Of a stretch of 64,000 nucleotides of DNA, positions 41,834 to 54,026 are shown piece by piece. Position numbers and translations under genes: made by a program. The DNA is from Oikopleura dioica. Lineage: Eukaryota; Chordata; Appendicularia; Copelata; Oikopleuridae. Location: NCBI GenBank assembly GCA_907165135.1, contig OU015567.1, positions 8,561,001-8,625,000 on the forward strand. Reading direction: 5' to 3'. Below the pieces are notes generated by a model. The model made no database searches. It had not been told where the DNA came from and saw nothing but the letters and a program-made list of their open reading frames with translations. How positions within the stretch are numbered: the stretch's first letter is position 1; every line of letters begins with the position of its first letter.

Positions 41834-43724
41834 ATGGACTCGGATGCTTCCGCGAGTCAGAGTACTCGCGGAAAAACGCAAAAAGAGCTCAGAAGTGGGA
41901 AGAAAGTCACACTTTTAGTAGACAACCCAGCGCTAGAACCACCGGAGAAGAAGAAAAGGTCCTGGGAGTCATGGTCCTTCGAGGAAAAGTATGGAAAAAT
42001 CACGAAGATGAGCGTCTAAACTGACTTTTAGAAACTGCTTCTTCGACGCAATAAAAGTCCACCGTCGTGACTTTGAGCAAATCAAGAAATACATGTTCTC
42101 GCGCCTCGGCAAAAGCGGAACCCAAAAGAACAAAGACCAGATCCGCCACATGTACTACCGAACCCTCGGGACGATTCAAAAGAGTCTTACGGACAGTCAA
42201 CTCGTTTATCCGACCGTTTTGAGGGACAAACTCGATCAGGAGTTTTACGCGATGACGGCGTATGCTGAGTTGAGGAAGAAGATGCAAAAAGATCCGCCGA
42301 GAAAGCTATTAGAATCGAAGCTCGAGGAGCTTTTGAAAACACAACAGACAGTTGTCAAAAGCAGAGGTACCTATTTCCTAAAGAGAAGCCATTTATTCAA
42401 TATCTTTTTCAGGAAAAATCGCCAAGGTCAAGATCCCCACTCCAGCAGAAAAGCCCGTAACGACCCTAGAAAAGCGAGTTCTTGAGCCTCTCGTTGAACT
42501 TCGACTTTCACCAGAAGATTGCTACACCCAAAGATGCGTCCAAGCTGCGGCTGCGACGCCACGAATCGTCATCAACATTCCAATTAGAGCAAAAATAAGC
42601 GAAGTGAAGAAGCTTCTGGCCGAAAGATGGGCGACAAAAGAGGAACGAATTACGCTTGGTTTTTATGACAGAGCGGAAAAGATGCAGACTGTTCTCATCG
42701 AAAGGCAAGTCGTTAATCAAATCCATCATTAAATTAATACCCCCTATTGAAGGATCGTCGCCGAAGATCCCAAGTCGCAAACACAAACAATTTATTTTTC
42801 TTTCTCAGAAGAGCCCCCTTTCGACCCTCGAATACCGAACTATCAAGAGACAGAAATTGTTCTTCTTCTGCTTACATCAAAAAGCCTCCATCTCAAATAT
42901 CGTTTTCTCAAAGATCGCCCGTTTGTCGAGCCTGTTTCGCTTTTAGTCAAATGTGCATCCTTATTTACCGAAGGTAAAAGCCTTGAACTCTTTGAGAGCA
43001 ACATCCAAGCCCTGTTTTAGCCCTTACGAATACCCTCGCCAGCAACAGTACCTGTATTCCAGTCTTAGATTCGAAACCGGACGAAAGTGCTCTTCGCACC
43101 TTAATTTTTACGCCCCCTCAGACTAACGGAGGGCCCTCAACTTCTTCCGAGAGTCCAGGTGCGCGCAGGAAGCGCTCTGTTTCCAACTCTTCTGGAAAAG
43201 GAAAGCCGAAGAAGAGCATGGCTGTAAACTCAAATGTTGTTGAACAGCATTTACAGGTATTGTGTCTGCTTTTCCCGATCGATTAAAAAGCAATTTCTTT
43301 GCTAGTTACTCAATGGACTTACTGGCACGAGCAAGCCTTCCCGATCTCCAGCGTACAACGTAAGATAGTTTGGAAGTTTTTCGAATTTCGATTTTTTCAG
43401 AACGAAGTTCCCGAAGTTCCAATTCAATTCATTCAAGAGGAGATGCCCCCTGCTCCTTGCGATCAAAACTCAAACTCGTCCATTTCCAATATTCTCCATT
43501 CAGTCCTCAACGAGCACGAGCGTTCCACTGCGCCCGAGCTTCACAATCGCACAACCCGATCAACCATCCATAATTCAGTTACTCTTTCCCCTTCTTCCGC
43601 CGATGACGGAATCGCGACGAACGAGATCGACAGTCACGTGGGACTGATGATGTCGGAAAACTCGGTCGGTTTTGCGCGCGCGACGAACTTTTACGATATC
43701 CTAGAAAATGATTTACCTTCCTGA
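41834..43724 (+). CDS. CRAMP1: Cramped-like chromatin protein (SANT domain)
   Basis: MDSDASASQSTRGKTQKELR starts at 41834, directly after GTGTTTAG, a likely spliced-leader acceptor. The SANT-like segment SWESWSFEEK|NCFFDAIKVHRRDFEQIKKY and KNKDQIRHMYYRTL, then QEFYAMTAYAELRKKM, match the human CRAMP1 order (SWES..KNTFFEAL; KEQVRHFYYRT; YGELRKK). CRAMP1/Cramped is linked to histone H1 gene expression. The second half is less conserved (RIVINIPIRAKISEVKKLL, then a long Ser-rich part, ending FYDILENDLPS). One intron near 42705-42753 has a GC donor (AAAG|GCAAGT). Identity of the N-terminal domain is good; length is shorter than in vertebrates. Confidence 0.82.
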
Positions 43725-43978
43725 ACAAAAATCAACTTATTCATTCATTGTTCCTTTCCTTTTCCTTACTTCCCGAAATTCATATTCAAACACACTTTTT
43801 TCTATAGAAAGCTTTCCTCGAAATAGTCGAATTGTCAGTGATAAGATTGTCTACCCTTCGAGGGTCATTTTTGGTCGTCTTTTTGGCCATATTTTCTAGT
43901 CAAATGTACAAAAAGAGTGTTTCAACTTTCAGTTTCAGAAATTATCTTTGACTTTCATCCTTTAGATAAGCAAAAGAT

Positions 43979-44811
43979 GGATGTTGATAATTACCTGAGC
44001 ATCAAAAATTCCGGGTGCACATTGACCTGACGCGCCTGAACAAAGGCATTCTCACGAAAGAAGAAATTGACAGTAGGTGAAGTGAGCGTAAATCAAAATT
44101 ACCTGAATAAAAGAGCAATGTATCGATAGCATTTTGCAGCCTGACAAAGACAATCCTCTGCAGTACAGCGGAAAAGAGGCAAAAACGTATTTCGAGGTCG
44201 AAAATGCGGGCAATAAATCTCTTGGAAAGGTAAGTAAGCTTTCTTTTCATCTTTGATTTTCACAAAGTGAAGTCACGTGACGCAAATTAACCGCGCCTTC
44301 GCCAGTCATAAATATTAACCTTTAGATTGTCGGATGGATTACAGACGTCTTTGCAAAGCTTGAGGCGAGGAAAACAACCAACGAAAACGTTGAATTTTCT
44401 CTTGACGACTTGACTGGTAATTTCAATCGTGGAATCAGATTTTATTGCCTTTTTTATGCAGAGTGGTTACTCACGGACTGCGTCTCACTTTTTGCGGTAA
44501 CAGAGAAAATAGGCGACCAGGGAATAGGAAAGGGTCTTCATGGCGACATAGAAGAGAGCGGGGTTCTTATCGGTTTTTCTAAGTCTCTGATAAAACGACC
44601 TCTCACAAAGAAAATCACATGCATCTTCTTCCAGCGTCACGACTCTGCAATATTGTCCGTTGCTATCATCTTATTTCAGCAGTTTGAAAGACAACCGCGA
44701 AAAATTTTCAGACACTGCCTTGCTTCAAAAATTCGCCAAATAACAATTTATTTACTTTCGTCTTGCATTTTTAGATGGTCGATGATCGTGATCGGCTCTT
44801 TACGACTTTGA
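43979..44811 (+). CDS. Uncharacterised EF-hand-like small protein, 3' end uncertain
   Basis: MDVDNYLSIK at 43979 joins, if the A5 run near 44009 is read as A6, to KFRVHIDLTRLNKGILTKEE, an EF-hand-like helix-loop-helix without a full set of calcium ligands. After GT-AG introns follow SILQPDKDNPLQYSGKEAKT and KIVGWITDVFAKLEARKT, then FSLDDLT. Past that exon the frame stays open through a 45-bp GT-AG intron (44416-44460) to a stop at 44809. It thereby overlaps the adiponectin receptor start (44775), so the true 3' end is unclear. It may be the first member of a two-gene transcript. No family recognised. Confidence 0.45.
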
Positions 44812-46117
44812 CTGATGAGGATGAGCCTTGCTCGTCCGGGCTCAACAGTGAAAATGACACGCTTCTGAGATCAAGGTTTTTAAAAAAAGGTTTTCATTTT
44901 TGATTTCAATTTCTCGCTTTCAGGAGTATAAAAACTTCTGTTGGCGAATCGGGCTCGGACGCTCAACCTTCATCGCTCAACACTTCGGCCGACACTACCA
45001 ACACAGCTCGTTTCGACGTTGCAAAACTCGTATGGGACGGCAGTTGGCACGTTGTCAAGCATTCCGACCTGCCTCTTTGGCTTCAGGACAATGACTATCT
45101 TGTCAACTGGCATAGACCGCCTGTGAGAAGCTTTGGCTACTGCTTTTCGTCGATTTTCAGATGGCACACCGAAACGGGGAACATTTGGACTCATCTCATC
45201 GGCGGATTGGTACTTCTGGCTTTTGGATTGTGATTTAAAGAATATTTTAGATCTTTATTGGACTAACGTCTTACTACATGTTTTTACCGACAGTCCGCTT
45301 CGTCGCGCCTCTGGAAGAAAAGCTCGTCTTTGCTCTTTTCTTCATTTCGGCGATGCTTTGCCTATTTTTCTCAACCTTATTCCACACTCTCAGTGAGTAA
45401 GATCTTATAAGGGCTGTGCTTAAATTTCTCCTAGGTTGCCACTCTGAGCGTATTTTACATATCTTTGGCAAATTAGACTATTCTGGAATTGCACTCCTTA
45501 CTATGGGCAGCTTCGTTCCTTGGGTCTACTACACATTTTACTGTGAAACTCAATCAAAAATTGTATATATGGGTAAGCAAAGTTTCGTTGTTCCCAACTA
45601 ATTCGATGTTTCAGTAACGATTTCTATCTTGGCTGTTATTTCTGTGATTCTGAGTCAATGGGACAGATTCGCACGTCCCGAGTATCGCGCTATCCGCGCT
45701 GGTGTATTTCTATCTCTTGGCCTATCCGGTGTTATACCTATGATTCACGCTTTAATTAAAAATGGTGCAAAATGTAAGTACCCACCCCATTTTCTCCCCG
45801 TTCATTGTTCTTCAGTCTCTTTTGGGGAGGGTCAGATTCATTGGATGATTCTGATGGGAGTCCTCTATGTCGGTGGGGCTACCTTTTACGCGACGCGTTT
45901 TCCAGGTAAAGTCTACTATCATTCTTTGTCTTAACATACGGTAGAATGCGTCTGGCCCGGCCGCTTCGACCTCGTGTTCCAGTCCCATCAAATTTTCCAC
46001 GTCGCCGTTGTTGTAGCTGCTCTTATTCACATGTACGGAATTTCAAACCTGCAATATTACCGCTGGGAACAAGGAAACACCTGCACGCCTGATCCCAATG
46101 ATTCTGATGTTCTTTAA
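44775..46117 (+). CDS. ADIPOR: Adiponectin receptor (PAQR family)
   Basis: Seven-helix PAQR protein with zinc-dependent ceramidase-type fold; AdipoR members signal to AMPK and PPAR-alpha. MVDDRDRLFTTLTDEDEPCS begins right after CATTTTTAG. WDGSWHVVKHSDLPLWLQDN and DYLVNWHRPP are the family pre-helix region; FRWHTETGNIWTHLIGG carries the first conserved motif, STLFHTLSCHSERILHIFGK the second with its His, and LVFQSHQIFHVAVVVAALIH the last His pair. It ends NTCTPDPNDSDVL. Seven hydrophobic segments are visible. Several short GT-AG introns. AdipoR1 and AdipoR2 cannot be separated. Confidence 0.93.
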
Positions 46118-46282
46118 AAAGTTGTTCGTTTTTGATTCTTTGCCCTTCTTGCAAAAAATAATTATAATAATTGAACTGTTTACGAGCAGGTCTCGTGTTC
46201 AGTCCGATTCTTCATTCCCTGAAAAATTCAAATAAAATTCATTTTCCAATTCAACTTTCTCTTAATTCGTTCGTCAGCTAGA

Positions 46283-46615
46283 ATGTCCGCCGCTCGACAG
46301 CTCTCTCGACACCTCAAGGAGCTCCGAATCCATCTTTGCCAGACTTCCTCTGCTTCCAAGGGCGCTCGGGAATTTATCAGCGCCAACTACACCACTTTGA
46401 AGTCAGCTAACCCTGACTTTCCCATCCTCATCCGCGAGTGCTCAGGCATCCAGGTAATTTCGAAGCCCTCTTCTTCGACCTTCAAGCGCGTTTAGCCCCG
46501 AGTTATTGGCCGATACGCTTACGGCCGAGAAGAGAAAATCGTCTTGAGCGACATGAGCGCCAACGAAGTCGACCAAGCCATCAACTCCCTTGCCGCTGGT
46601 CCCTCTACCAACTAG
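46283..46615 (+). CDS. NDUFA2: NADH dehydrogenase 1 alpha subcomplex subunit 2 (complex I B8)
   Basis: Accessory complex I subunit with a thioredoxin-like fold. Two exons give 96 residues (human 99). [35 protein letters not shown] and [20 protein letters not shown] follow the family line by line. ATG lies just after GTCAGCTAG. The 45-bp intron 46454-46498 is GT-AG. Gene gaps are 165 bp upstream and 158 bp downstream. Confidence 0.95.
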
Positions 46616-46773
46616 ATCAAAAGTTCAATTTACTGGCAATTTATAACTTATATAGTATTTATTTTTGTCTCCAAAGGCAAAAGGTCTCAAAGAGTCTTCA
46701 CAAAAAAGTTTTACTAAAAATCATTTCTCGACACTTTTCTTCTTCAGAATGCAGGGTAGAAAAACGGTATGAA

Positions 46774-49261
46774 ATGGGAAAAGAGGAAAAGGGCCACCTG
46801 AGTATTGGCAGAGGTGGAGTAATAAGCCAGTATTCCGGCCGGGAGAGAAATGTCTCCGAGATTGAGGAGAAAGGAGAGCTCGTTGATCGAATCTGCGAGG
46901 CATTGAGATCATGGAAGAGAATTCGCCTTGGCATCAAACTTGGTCCGTTTATTCATTTTTGCCTCTTTCTTATTTTCCAATAGAAAGTTCCCATATTGCT
47001 AGTCATGATCGTTGGCTAATGCTTGTTGCGGATCACTCGGAGGATGACGGATATCGATATTTTCTCGTTGGACTTGACATCAAGGAAGAAGAGATTACAA
47101 TTGGCTTGTACTTGCCTATCACAGTGAATACTCGAGTCTCTCTTGATGGCGATGGAGCCATTGTTGTTACTGGAGATGTGCAAAAGCCAACAACTCTTGC
47201 TGCCTTCAAGCCTATTTCTATCCAAGGTAAACAATTCGACCAAGACTTTCTGCTTTACAGTAACTAGGTCTTTGGTCACTTTACACAGTTCTTTGCCGAC
47301 TAACCACCCAGGCGCCTTGCAATACCAACCCAAGACCAAACTCAGCACCAGAGGTCAAAAGTCCATCATCGATTTTAACCTCGACGCGGGCGGAGAAGAA
47401 TTTATGGGAGTATGACTCCGATTTGTGGTCGAAGCGGCCCGACCGCGTGCAGCACCAGGTTATTGACGACTCAACAGGGACGGCTTCAATTATTTTAACG
47501 CCCCGTTTTACTGCCAGTTGTAAAGCATATGGAAGTGTCAGGTTTCTGGATAGATGGGGCCTTGACCGCATGTCCAGAAGTAAATTAAGTTTGCATGTGT
47601 CAATCAAACTAGAGCCTGTTAAAGACTTGGAGATAAAAAGAAACATCAGGATCACCCTAAAGTTTCTTATGAGCAAAATGGATCTTGACATCGCCACGCC
47701 GAAGGAAATTCAAGAATCCGTTGTTGAAAAAATGCCCAACGTCGATTTGGAAGCGTACAAAAAGTATATCGATACTGAGGTTTTATAATCAAGTATCTTT
47801 CATTTTTTATCGTTATTTGTAGATGCTGACAGTTTTGGGCGAGATGGAAAGCTCCGCTCAAATTCTGGATTTTCTCTATCTTGGTTCAGAGTGGAACGCA
47901 GCAAATTTAGACGAGCTAGAGGAAAACAAAATTACGCACATTCTCAATGTCACCAAGGTGTGTTTTTCCCAAATTTCGAATCATGGAATGTCTTCAGGAA
48001 ATCGACAATTTTCATCCCGAACGATTCCAATACAAGAATATTCTCCTGTATGATCTTGAAAGCTCCAACCTCCTCGATCACTGGGAGACGACTTTTCGCT
48101 TTATAGGCGAGTCTTCAATTCGAGAAAAAAATTGAAATTTGAAGCTTAGATTCCGCGCGAATGAAAGACGGACGGGTTTTGGTGCACTGCAAGATGGGAA
48201 TATCCCGTTCTGCCTCGACCGTATGCGCCTATTTGATGAAAAGTCTCAACTGGAGCCTCGAACAAGCCCTTTCCCACGTCAAAAATCGACGTCCCATCGC
48301 CAATCCCAATGATAGCTTCATCCAACAACTGCAGATTTACGAGGGAATGTTAGCCGCGCAGATTTTTCGCGATGAACTTGATCATGGAGGCGGAGTTGCG
48401 GCAGAAACTGTTTCAGACACAGACTTGATCGACATTGAAAAATCTAGGTAAGGAGCTGGTCTTGAACCATTTTCATAAAATTTTAATAGAGTAAAAAAAC
48501 TTGTCAACAATTTTCATAAACGAGAAAGAGCCATCCGAAGGTCGAATTCCGCCAATCATAAAAAGTAAGGTCATCATTCTAAATCTTCCTCTATAATTTC
48601 TCAGGAGACCATTAAAATTCGGTCGAAATGGAACAACTCTCCAAGACGATGACGACATCCCAACACGACTTGTGATGAGCCATTCCGAGGGAGAATCGAG
48701 CTCCAACGAAACAGATTTCCGGAACGGCCCGAACCTCCGCGAGATCTCACTCAGCTCGGTTTCCGAGTATCCTACTTCTGTTGTCGAGACGTCTGATGTC
48801 TTCGACATTTCTCATTCTCTCTGTAAGAGTTCAAAACAAGCTCTCTGTCCATTTGTCATTCTTTAGGTTCTTTGAGTGAGTCTGAATCTGATGCAGAGCC
48901 GTCTACAAACGATTCTGTCGTGCGTCTCCGTCGAGCAGGACTTGTCCGTCTTCGAACCCGTCAAATCGAAGCTAGAATACGCCGAAGAAACAAACGACGG
49001 CCGAAGAACTTGCCAACTCCTTCCCACCAACCTACCGCTCTTAAAAAGCCCGAATCAAAATTTTCCTTTTTGAAAAGTCAAAGTACTACTACTGCTGAAC
49101 CACCTTGCCATTACGTGTGCCATCCCTTCAAATTCCGCGCTGCCGGACCGAGAAGCCTTTCGCTCGAGCTAGAAAGTGATCGCCACTTCTTTTCCGACCA
49201 TGCTTGCTGTCTATCCGAATCTGCCTGTCTTTACCAGAGTCATATTTATCAATCTGTATGA
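46774..49261 (+). CDS. SSH: Slingshot cofilin phosphatase
   Basis: Dual-specificity phosphatase that, in the family, dephosphorylates cofilin. The N-terminal SSH domain includes RWLMLVADHSEDDGYRYFLV, TIGLYLPITVNTRVSLDGDG and FKPISIQ. A DEK_C-like segment follows (IATPKEIQESVVEKM, LEAYKKYIDTEM). The catalytic domain has LGSEWNAANLDELEENKITH, LNVTKEIDNFHPERFQYKNI and the P-loop VHCKMGISRSAST with HCx5R. A Ser-rich tail ends SACLYQSHIYQSV at 49261. Start MGKEEKGHLS at 46774 was chosen because an earlier ATG (46749) runs into a stop. The acceptor TTTCTTCTTCAG just before 46749 may take a leader. About nine short GT-AG introns. Confidence 0.93.
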
Positions 49262-50560
49262 AACTATTATAACTACGAAAAATAAATAAATAGACAAGGA
49301 GAATGAAATTAATAAATTCATTCTTCCATAAATTGTGGAAATAGATATGCTAAATAGTCATTATTTAATATCTTTTTCAGTCGATATATCATATATGATG
49401 AGCAGGGTTTCTTTTACTGTCAGAAATCGGAAGAGCAGGGCCAAATAACGTATATATTTTGGTAAAACAAGCAAAGTAAACGACGCAAAATACAGAGCTA
49501 GCCTTTTGGTGACCTTGACGCACCGACAGCGCTTTTTAGGTGAGATTAAAAACACTTAGAAATGAGGTAAAGAGTAGACGAAATAGAGTAACCTTCTTGG
49601 AAGAGGGAGCGTAATTGAGTGATGCCGGCAAGGTCGAATGAGTTTGGCAGATTATAAGGAAATATAGGTAGATACTGTTGTCTTCTGGGTTACTTTTTTC
49701 GATCTTTTAGTTTCAAACGACCTAAATTATTTTGAAACTTATCTTTATATTTAAGATTCATAAATTTTACATGTTTTGTAACGAAGATTTTTAAAATGCC
49801 TCACAGGCTCATTATAATCGACTTCTCAAGGAAGTAAAGAAAGCAGTCTTTTTTCGTCAAAAAGTATCATTAAAAATATGTTCGCCAGAATGTGCAAATA
49901 AATCTTAAATCTGATGATTTCTTTCCCGTAGCATAGGCCAGTTGCTAATTAATTAAAGTTTGAACAGATTGTTACCACTGACGGCGCTGGCAGGAGCGAA
50001 ATAAACTAACTGGCGGTAGTGGTATTTTTTCCGAGCCAAATCAATACATTCCATTTTTCCAAGCTCACTTTCAGCTGCTCAGAATCGGAGAAAAGAGAGC
50101 TTGAATTTATTGGCGAAGAGAAGGAGAGAATAAATCAACAGCTGTCCATCCCCCAAAACCGGCTCGGCTGCGTCAAATGAGTTCGATAAGCTGAGCAAAC
50201 CAGTCCTATTTTTTCTCAAGAAGAAAACAAAGAGAAACACTGAAACAAGGTCGGACAGAGGATAAAAGGATGATCGAAGAGAGTGGACTTGGATTCGAGA
50301 TAAAGGAAGGGCTTCAAAAGTTAATTGATTGTTATTGCCTTTGCAATACAATCAATAATGAAAGTTGTCCTTTGAAAGCCCACTTCTAGCTCATAATTTG
50401 CACTATATCGTCGTTATACTTCATTTTTCCGGTGATATGAACGGATCAAAAATATGATGATAAACAGAAATTTCATTATCTTAAATGTTTCATTGATTGA
50501 TCCAGTGAAAAGTATTAGCGATATTTCTTTTGAAAGAATTCGAACTGCGCGACATTTGTA
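49262..50560. other. Gene-poor interval
   Basis: About 1.3 kb, AT-rich, separating the plus-strand block from the minus-strand lectin genes. Open frames here (for example around 50079-50351) have no splice context and read as low-complexity hydrophobic stretches. Nothing convincing seen. Confidence 0.4.
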
Positions 50561-50919
50561 ATGGAGAATCGTTTTGTCGAATTTACAACAAGTGCCTTCA
50601 ATGCTTCACATGTCGAGGTAAATTTGGATTAACTGGCTAATCGCCAGCATGGATTATAGAAAGACAATTATTGATTAATCTGATGCTGATTGAAAATAAT
50701 GATTTTCGTCAATGACCTTCAAAGGGAATGTCAAAATGTAAAAATTAAGTCGAAACCAAGTTGATTTTTTGATTACGTAACTGATTCAAATGTCACTGTT
50801 CTTGACCTCAATTAATTTTTCAGATTGCCGATCCAAAAACAGTTCTACAACCGACTTCTCAAAGGCGACGGTACACAGCTGTGGCAGCGATTCTCGCCTT
50901 GAACACGTATAAAAATTGA
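50561..50919 (+). CDS. Candidate two-exon micro-gene (50 residues)
   Basis: MENRFVEFTTSAFNASHVE (50561-50617) ends at a consensus donor GAG|GTAAAT. A 206-bp intron ends in TTTTTTCAG, and exon 2 (50824-50919) continues in frame: IADPKTVLQPTSQRRRYTAV, then AAILALNTYKN and a stop. Matching phase and good splice sites support it; the short length and lack of recognised family argue for caution. Confidence 0.35.
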
Positions 50920-51112
50920 ATTCATTAGTAATATGTTCTGTCTGTATGGAAATTCTTCCACCTTACACTTATTCGGGATTTGAGGATTCAAGTACAGCAC
51001 GAGAATAATTCTAAGCTACCTCTTTAGTCTTCGTTTCGGAAAAGTAAATAAAGGCTAAATATGTGTTCGAAGCTGATTTTTGTATAAAATATTTATTCAC
51101 CCAGAATTTGCC

Positions 51113-53979
51113 TCAAACAGAAGGACAGTAATGATCGGCTGGATTTTGATCAGCAGGAATAGTCACTTCTTTGCGACATCTAAATTTTCTATTCAGGGTA
51201 CATGTCGTATCATTCCATTTTTTGCCATTTCCATTTGGCGCAGTCATGCTCCAACTCTCGATACAGGCTTCGAAGGAATTCCCATTCGGCTCTCCTGACG
51301 CCCAATGTGTGATCGTCTGTGGGGATCCATCGGCAGCTACGAAGCCGCCTGAGCCGTCTTTAGAGATTCCAAGCCACTCGGTTGTGTCAGCTGAGATCGT
51401 GTTATAGGCATCTAACTCTTCCTGGGTCTTGAAAAAAGCGATGAAAGAGCCCTCACTAGAACAAGCTTGCTCTGCGTCAGCGAAAGAAACCGGGGTGTCG
51501 TGAAGCTCAAACTGAATACAGTCTTTTGTTCCAACAGGCTCGTAGCAAACAGAATCGGTAGGATCAGCCTGATCAACGGGAACCTCAGTTTCAATTCGAC
51601 AATGAAACTTTGGGATGGGTCCAACGCACCCGACATCATTCCACTGGTATGCAAGGGGGTCTGTTTCTTTTTTGCTCATGATGCAGTCCTGTGAAGGAAG
51701 ATGCGCAAAATCAGGATTGTGCCCATTTGGTTCTCCAGCAGCCCAGTTTGTTATTGCCTGTGTTGAGCCATCTGCTGCTTGCACCCCTCCTAGATTATCT
51801 GTTTTGCTTATACCGAGCCACTGGATTTCAGGTGATGGTAAGGAATTGTACAAATCAAGTTCTTCTTGTGTCTAATAATCGGCTGCAATATATCATAAAA
51901 TGTGGGAAACGCTCGTCTAAATTACCAATTGGTAATGCATTACCAATGTTGGTAATCCATTACCAATTTTTTTGTAATGCATTACCAAACTTCCCGAAAA
52001 GTGCCAATTTTGTTTAGTCAAAGAGCCCTTGTGCGCTCCGCGCCTGTGTGATAGAAAACGTTTGGGAGTGATTTACTCATTTTTTGGACAAAAAATCAGA
52101 ACTTATGAAAAAAGTTTGGTAATGGATTACCAATTTTTGGTAATGCATTACCAAAAATCTTTGGTAATTTAGACGAGCGTCCCCGAAAAATGTCACTTTG
52201 ATCATTCTCACTCAAGGCAAATATTTCTTATATAATCATGAAAAAAATTCTGTAACCAAGCCTTGAAAAATGGAAGATAACCGCCGAGGTTGGCACAAAC
52301 GACTTCTGCATCCGCAAAAGCCATAGAAGTATCGTGGTATTGGAAGGAGACACAGGTCTTGGTTGGTGGTGGATCGCAGCGGATTTCACTGCCGGCATTA
52401 GTGAACTGAGAATTTTCGCAGACAATGGTCGACTCACCGACAAGCGTGTGCGTCGGGTCCGCGCAGGTCAGATCGCAAGTTACTGGAGTCGTTTGATAAA
52501 AAGACTCGATTCCTGAGCAGCTTATATTGAAAGCGCTCTTATCGATGGTAAAAGCTGAGTCGATTTGCCCGCAGGGCGTGTCGTATTCGGGCACACACTC
52601 GACCATTTCTGATTGAGAGTCGTGAACGTGCTGGTAAGTACTACTCGCAGTGTCACACTGAAGAGTGAGATAAGTTGGCATTTCCCCAGCAGGGCAGGAA
52701 AGTGAGCATGAATCACCAGTGCAAGTAGAAGTTAGTCCTGTATTGTCAACGTTGTAAAAGTCTTCAAGACGACCGCATGAAGTTTCGGCACAGTAGATTT
52801 CCGAACCACCAGGAGGCGTAAGCGCTCCATTTGAGCATGAAACTTCGCTGACAGGGTAAGGAACAGGTCTCGAAGCATCTCCGTCGCATGTGAGAGAGCA
52901 CGTCTCTCCAGAGCAGGTAGCGGTGACATCAACCCAGTTTTCTCCATAATTGAAGTCCGCTGGATCACCGCAACTGGTTGCTTTGCAAGTGAGAGTCATT
53001 GAAGAAGCATCCGTTGGTGAAATTTCTCCTGCATTGCATCCAACAACGGAAGCTGGATATGGGAAAAGAGAAGTGTCGGTGCAGGTTGCCGTACAAGAGT
53101 CGGCGCTCGAGTCACAAGTGAAAGTTCCATCAGCGAAGCTTGATTCGAATGATGAAAGATCGCCGCAACTCAAGGATGTTGATGGCGCGGTTGTTGGAGC
53201 GGCCGTTGTTGAAGCCACTGGAGGAGGTACTGTTGTTGAAGCAACTGGCGGGGCTGCTGTTGTTGTTACGACAGGAGGAGAGGCTGTTGTTGTTGCGATC
53301 CCTGATAGATTTTATGAGGAAAATCTTTTGATCTTGACTCACCTGGACATGTGAAAGCTGCAACGTCAGCATCAGTGATCATGCGACTGAATTTCTTTGC
53401 ATTCCAGCCACAATTCTTGCCGTTCCATCGTGGACAAGTACAAACCGCTGTCAATTGATAAGCCTCGCCGTTTGGAAGTTGCAATTTCTCACCGTTCGCG
53501 CATTTGTAGGTACATTTCTTTCTGTTCAGGCCGTTGATCCCGCAAGTAACAGTAATACCTTCAGGTGGAGCGGCAAGATCAGTCGCGCATGTGTCGCATT
53601 CACCGAGAAGTCGCTTCCAGAAAAAGAACTTATGAGGATTGAAGCGGCATTTTGTACGACGCCTTCCAACGGCGAGATAGCCTTTTTGCCTGGTTAAGCT
53701 GTTCTACAAAATAGAAAATAAACCTACCTTGGTCACAGACAAGAGCACAAGTAGACTGATCGCAGACGACTTGTCCGTTAACAGGAGTCTCTAAAGGCTC
53801 GCAAAGACTGTAAAGAGCAGCGATTCTTCCAGCTGGAGCTCCCCAACCACCCTTTTTTTGGTTTAGCACATCAAGAAAATCTCTATATCTCGGCTGCTCG
53901 TAGGAGAGTGCTACTGTTGTGAGAGACGAGAAAAGCTTAAAATTGAAATTAAGTTTTCTCGGCGTTTTCGTACCTTCAT
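51113..53979 (-). CDS. Secreted sushi-like / double C-type lectin protein, copy 1
   Basis: ATG at 53979 and a 38-bp intron give the signal peptide MKLFSSLTTVALS. Several Cys-rich sushi-like modules follow (CDQGYLAVGRRRTKC; CGINGLNRKKCTYKC), then a Thr/Pro-rich mucin-like linker (53160-53300) and four or five further four-Cys modules (CGDLSSFESS; CGDPADFNYG; CGRLEDFYNV; CGQIDSAFTI). Two C-type lectin domains end the protein. Each has the sugar and calcium motifs EPN (GEPNGHNPD; GEPNGNSFE) and WND (YQWNDVGC; KKWNDTTC), as in mannose-type lectins. The intron before lectin 1 has a GC donor (AAG|GCTTGG) and holds a 283-bp element. A matrix or mucosal role is likely; larvacean house proteins are one guess, not shown. 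Confidence 0.85.
51904..52186. mobile_element. Miniature hAT-like element in the lectin copy 1 intron
   Basis: 283 bp with inverted ends GGGAAACGCTCGTCTAAATT and CGGGGACGCTCGTCTAAATT. The interior repeats TGCATTACCAA / TTGGTAATGCA palindromes. It is flanked by direct repeats AAAATGT (51897-51903 and 52187-52193). The sister lectin gene has a single copy of that site and no insert (near 55307), proving insertion after or during the duplication. Confidence 0.85.
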
Positions 53980-54005
53980 TCTTTTCCCTTTCTCTGCTAG
54001 ATAAT

Positions 54006-54026
54006 ATAAGCCAATATTTGGCTTAT
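54006..54026. promoter_or_regulatory. Perfect palindrome upstream of lectin copy 1
   Basis: ATAAGCCAA-TAT-TTGGCTTAT, 27 bp upstream of the start codon, conserved in both copies. Candidate protein-binding site or 5' leader hairpin. Confidence 0.45.
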
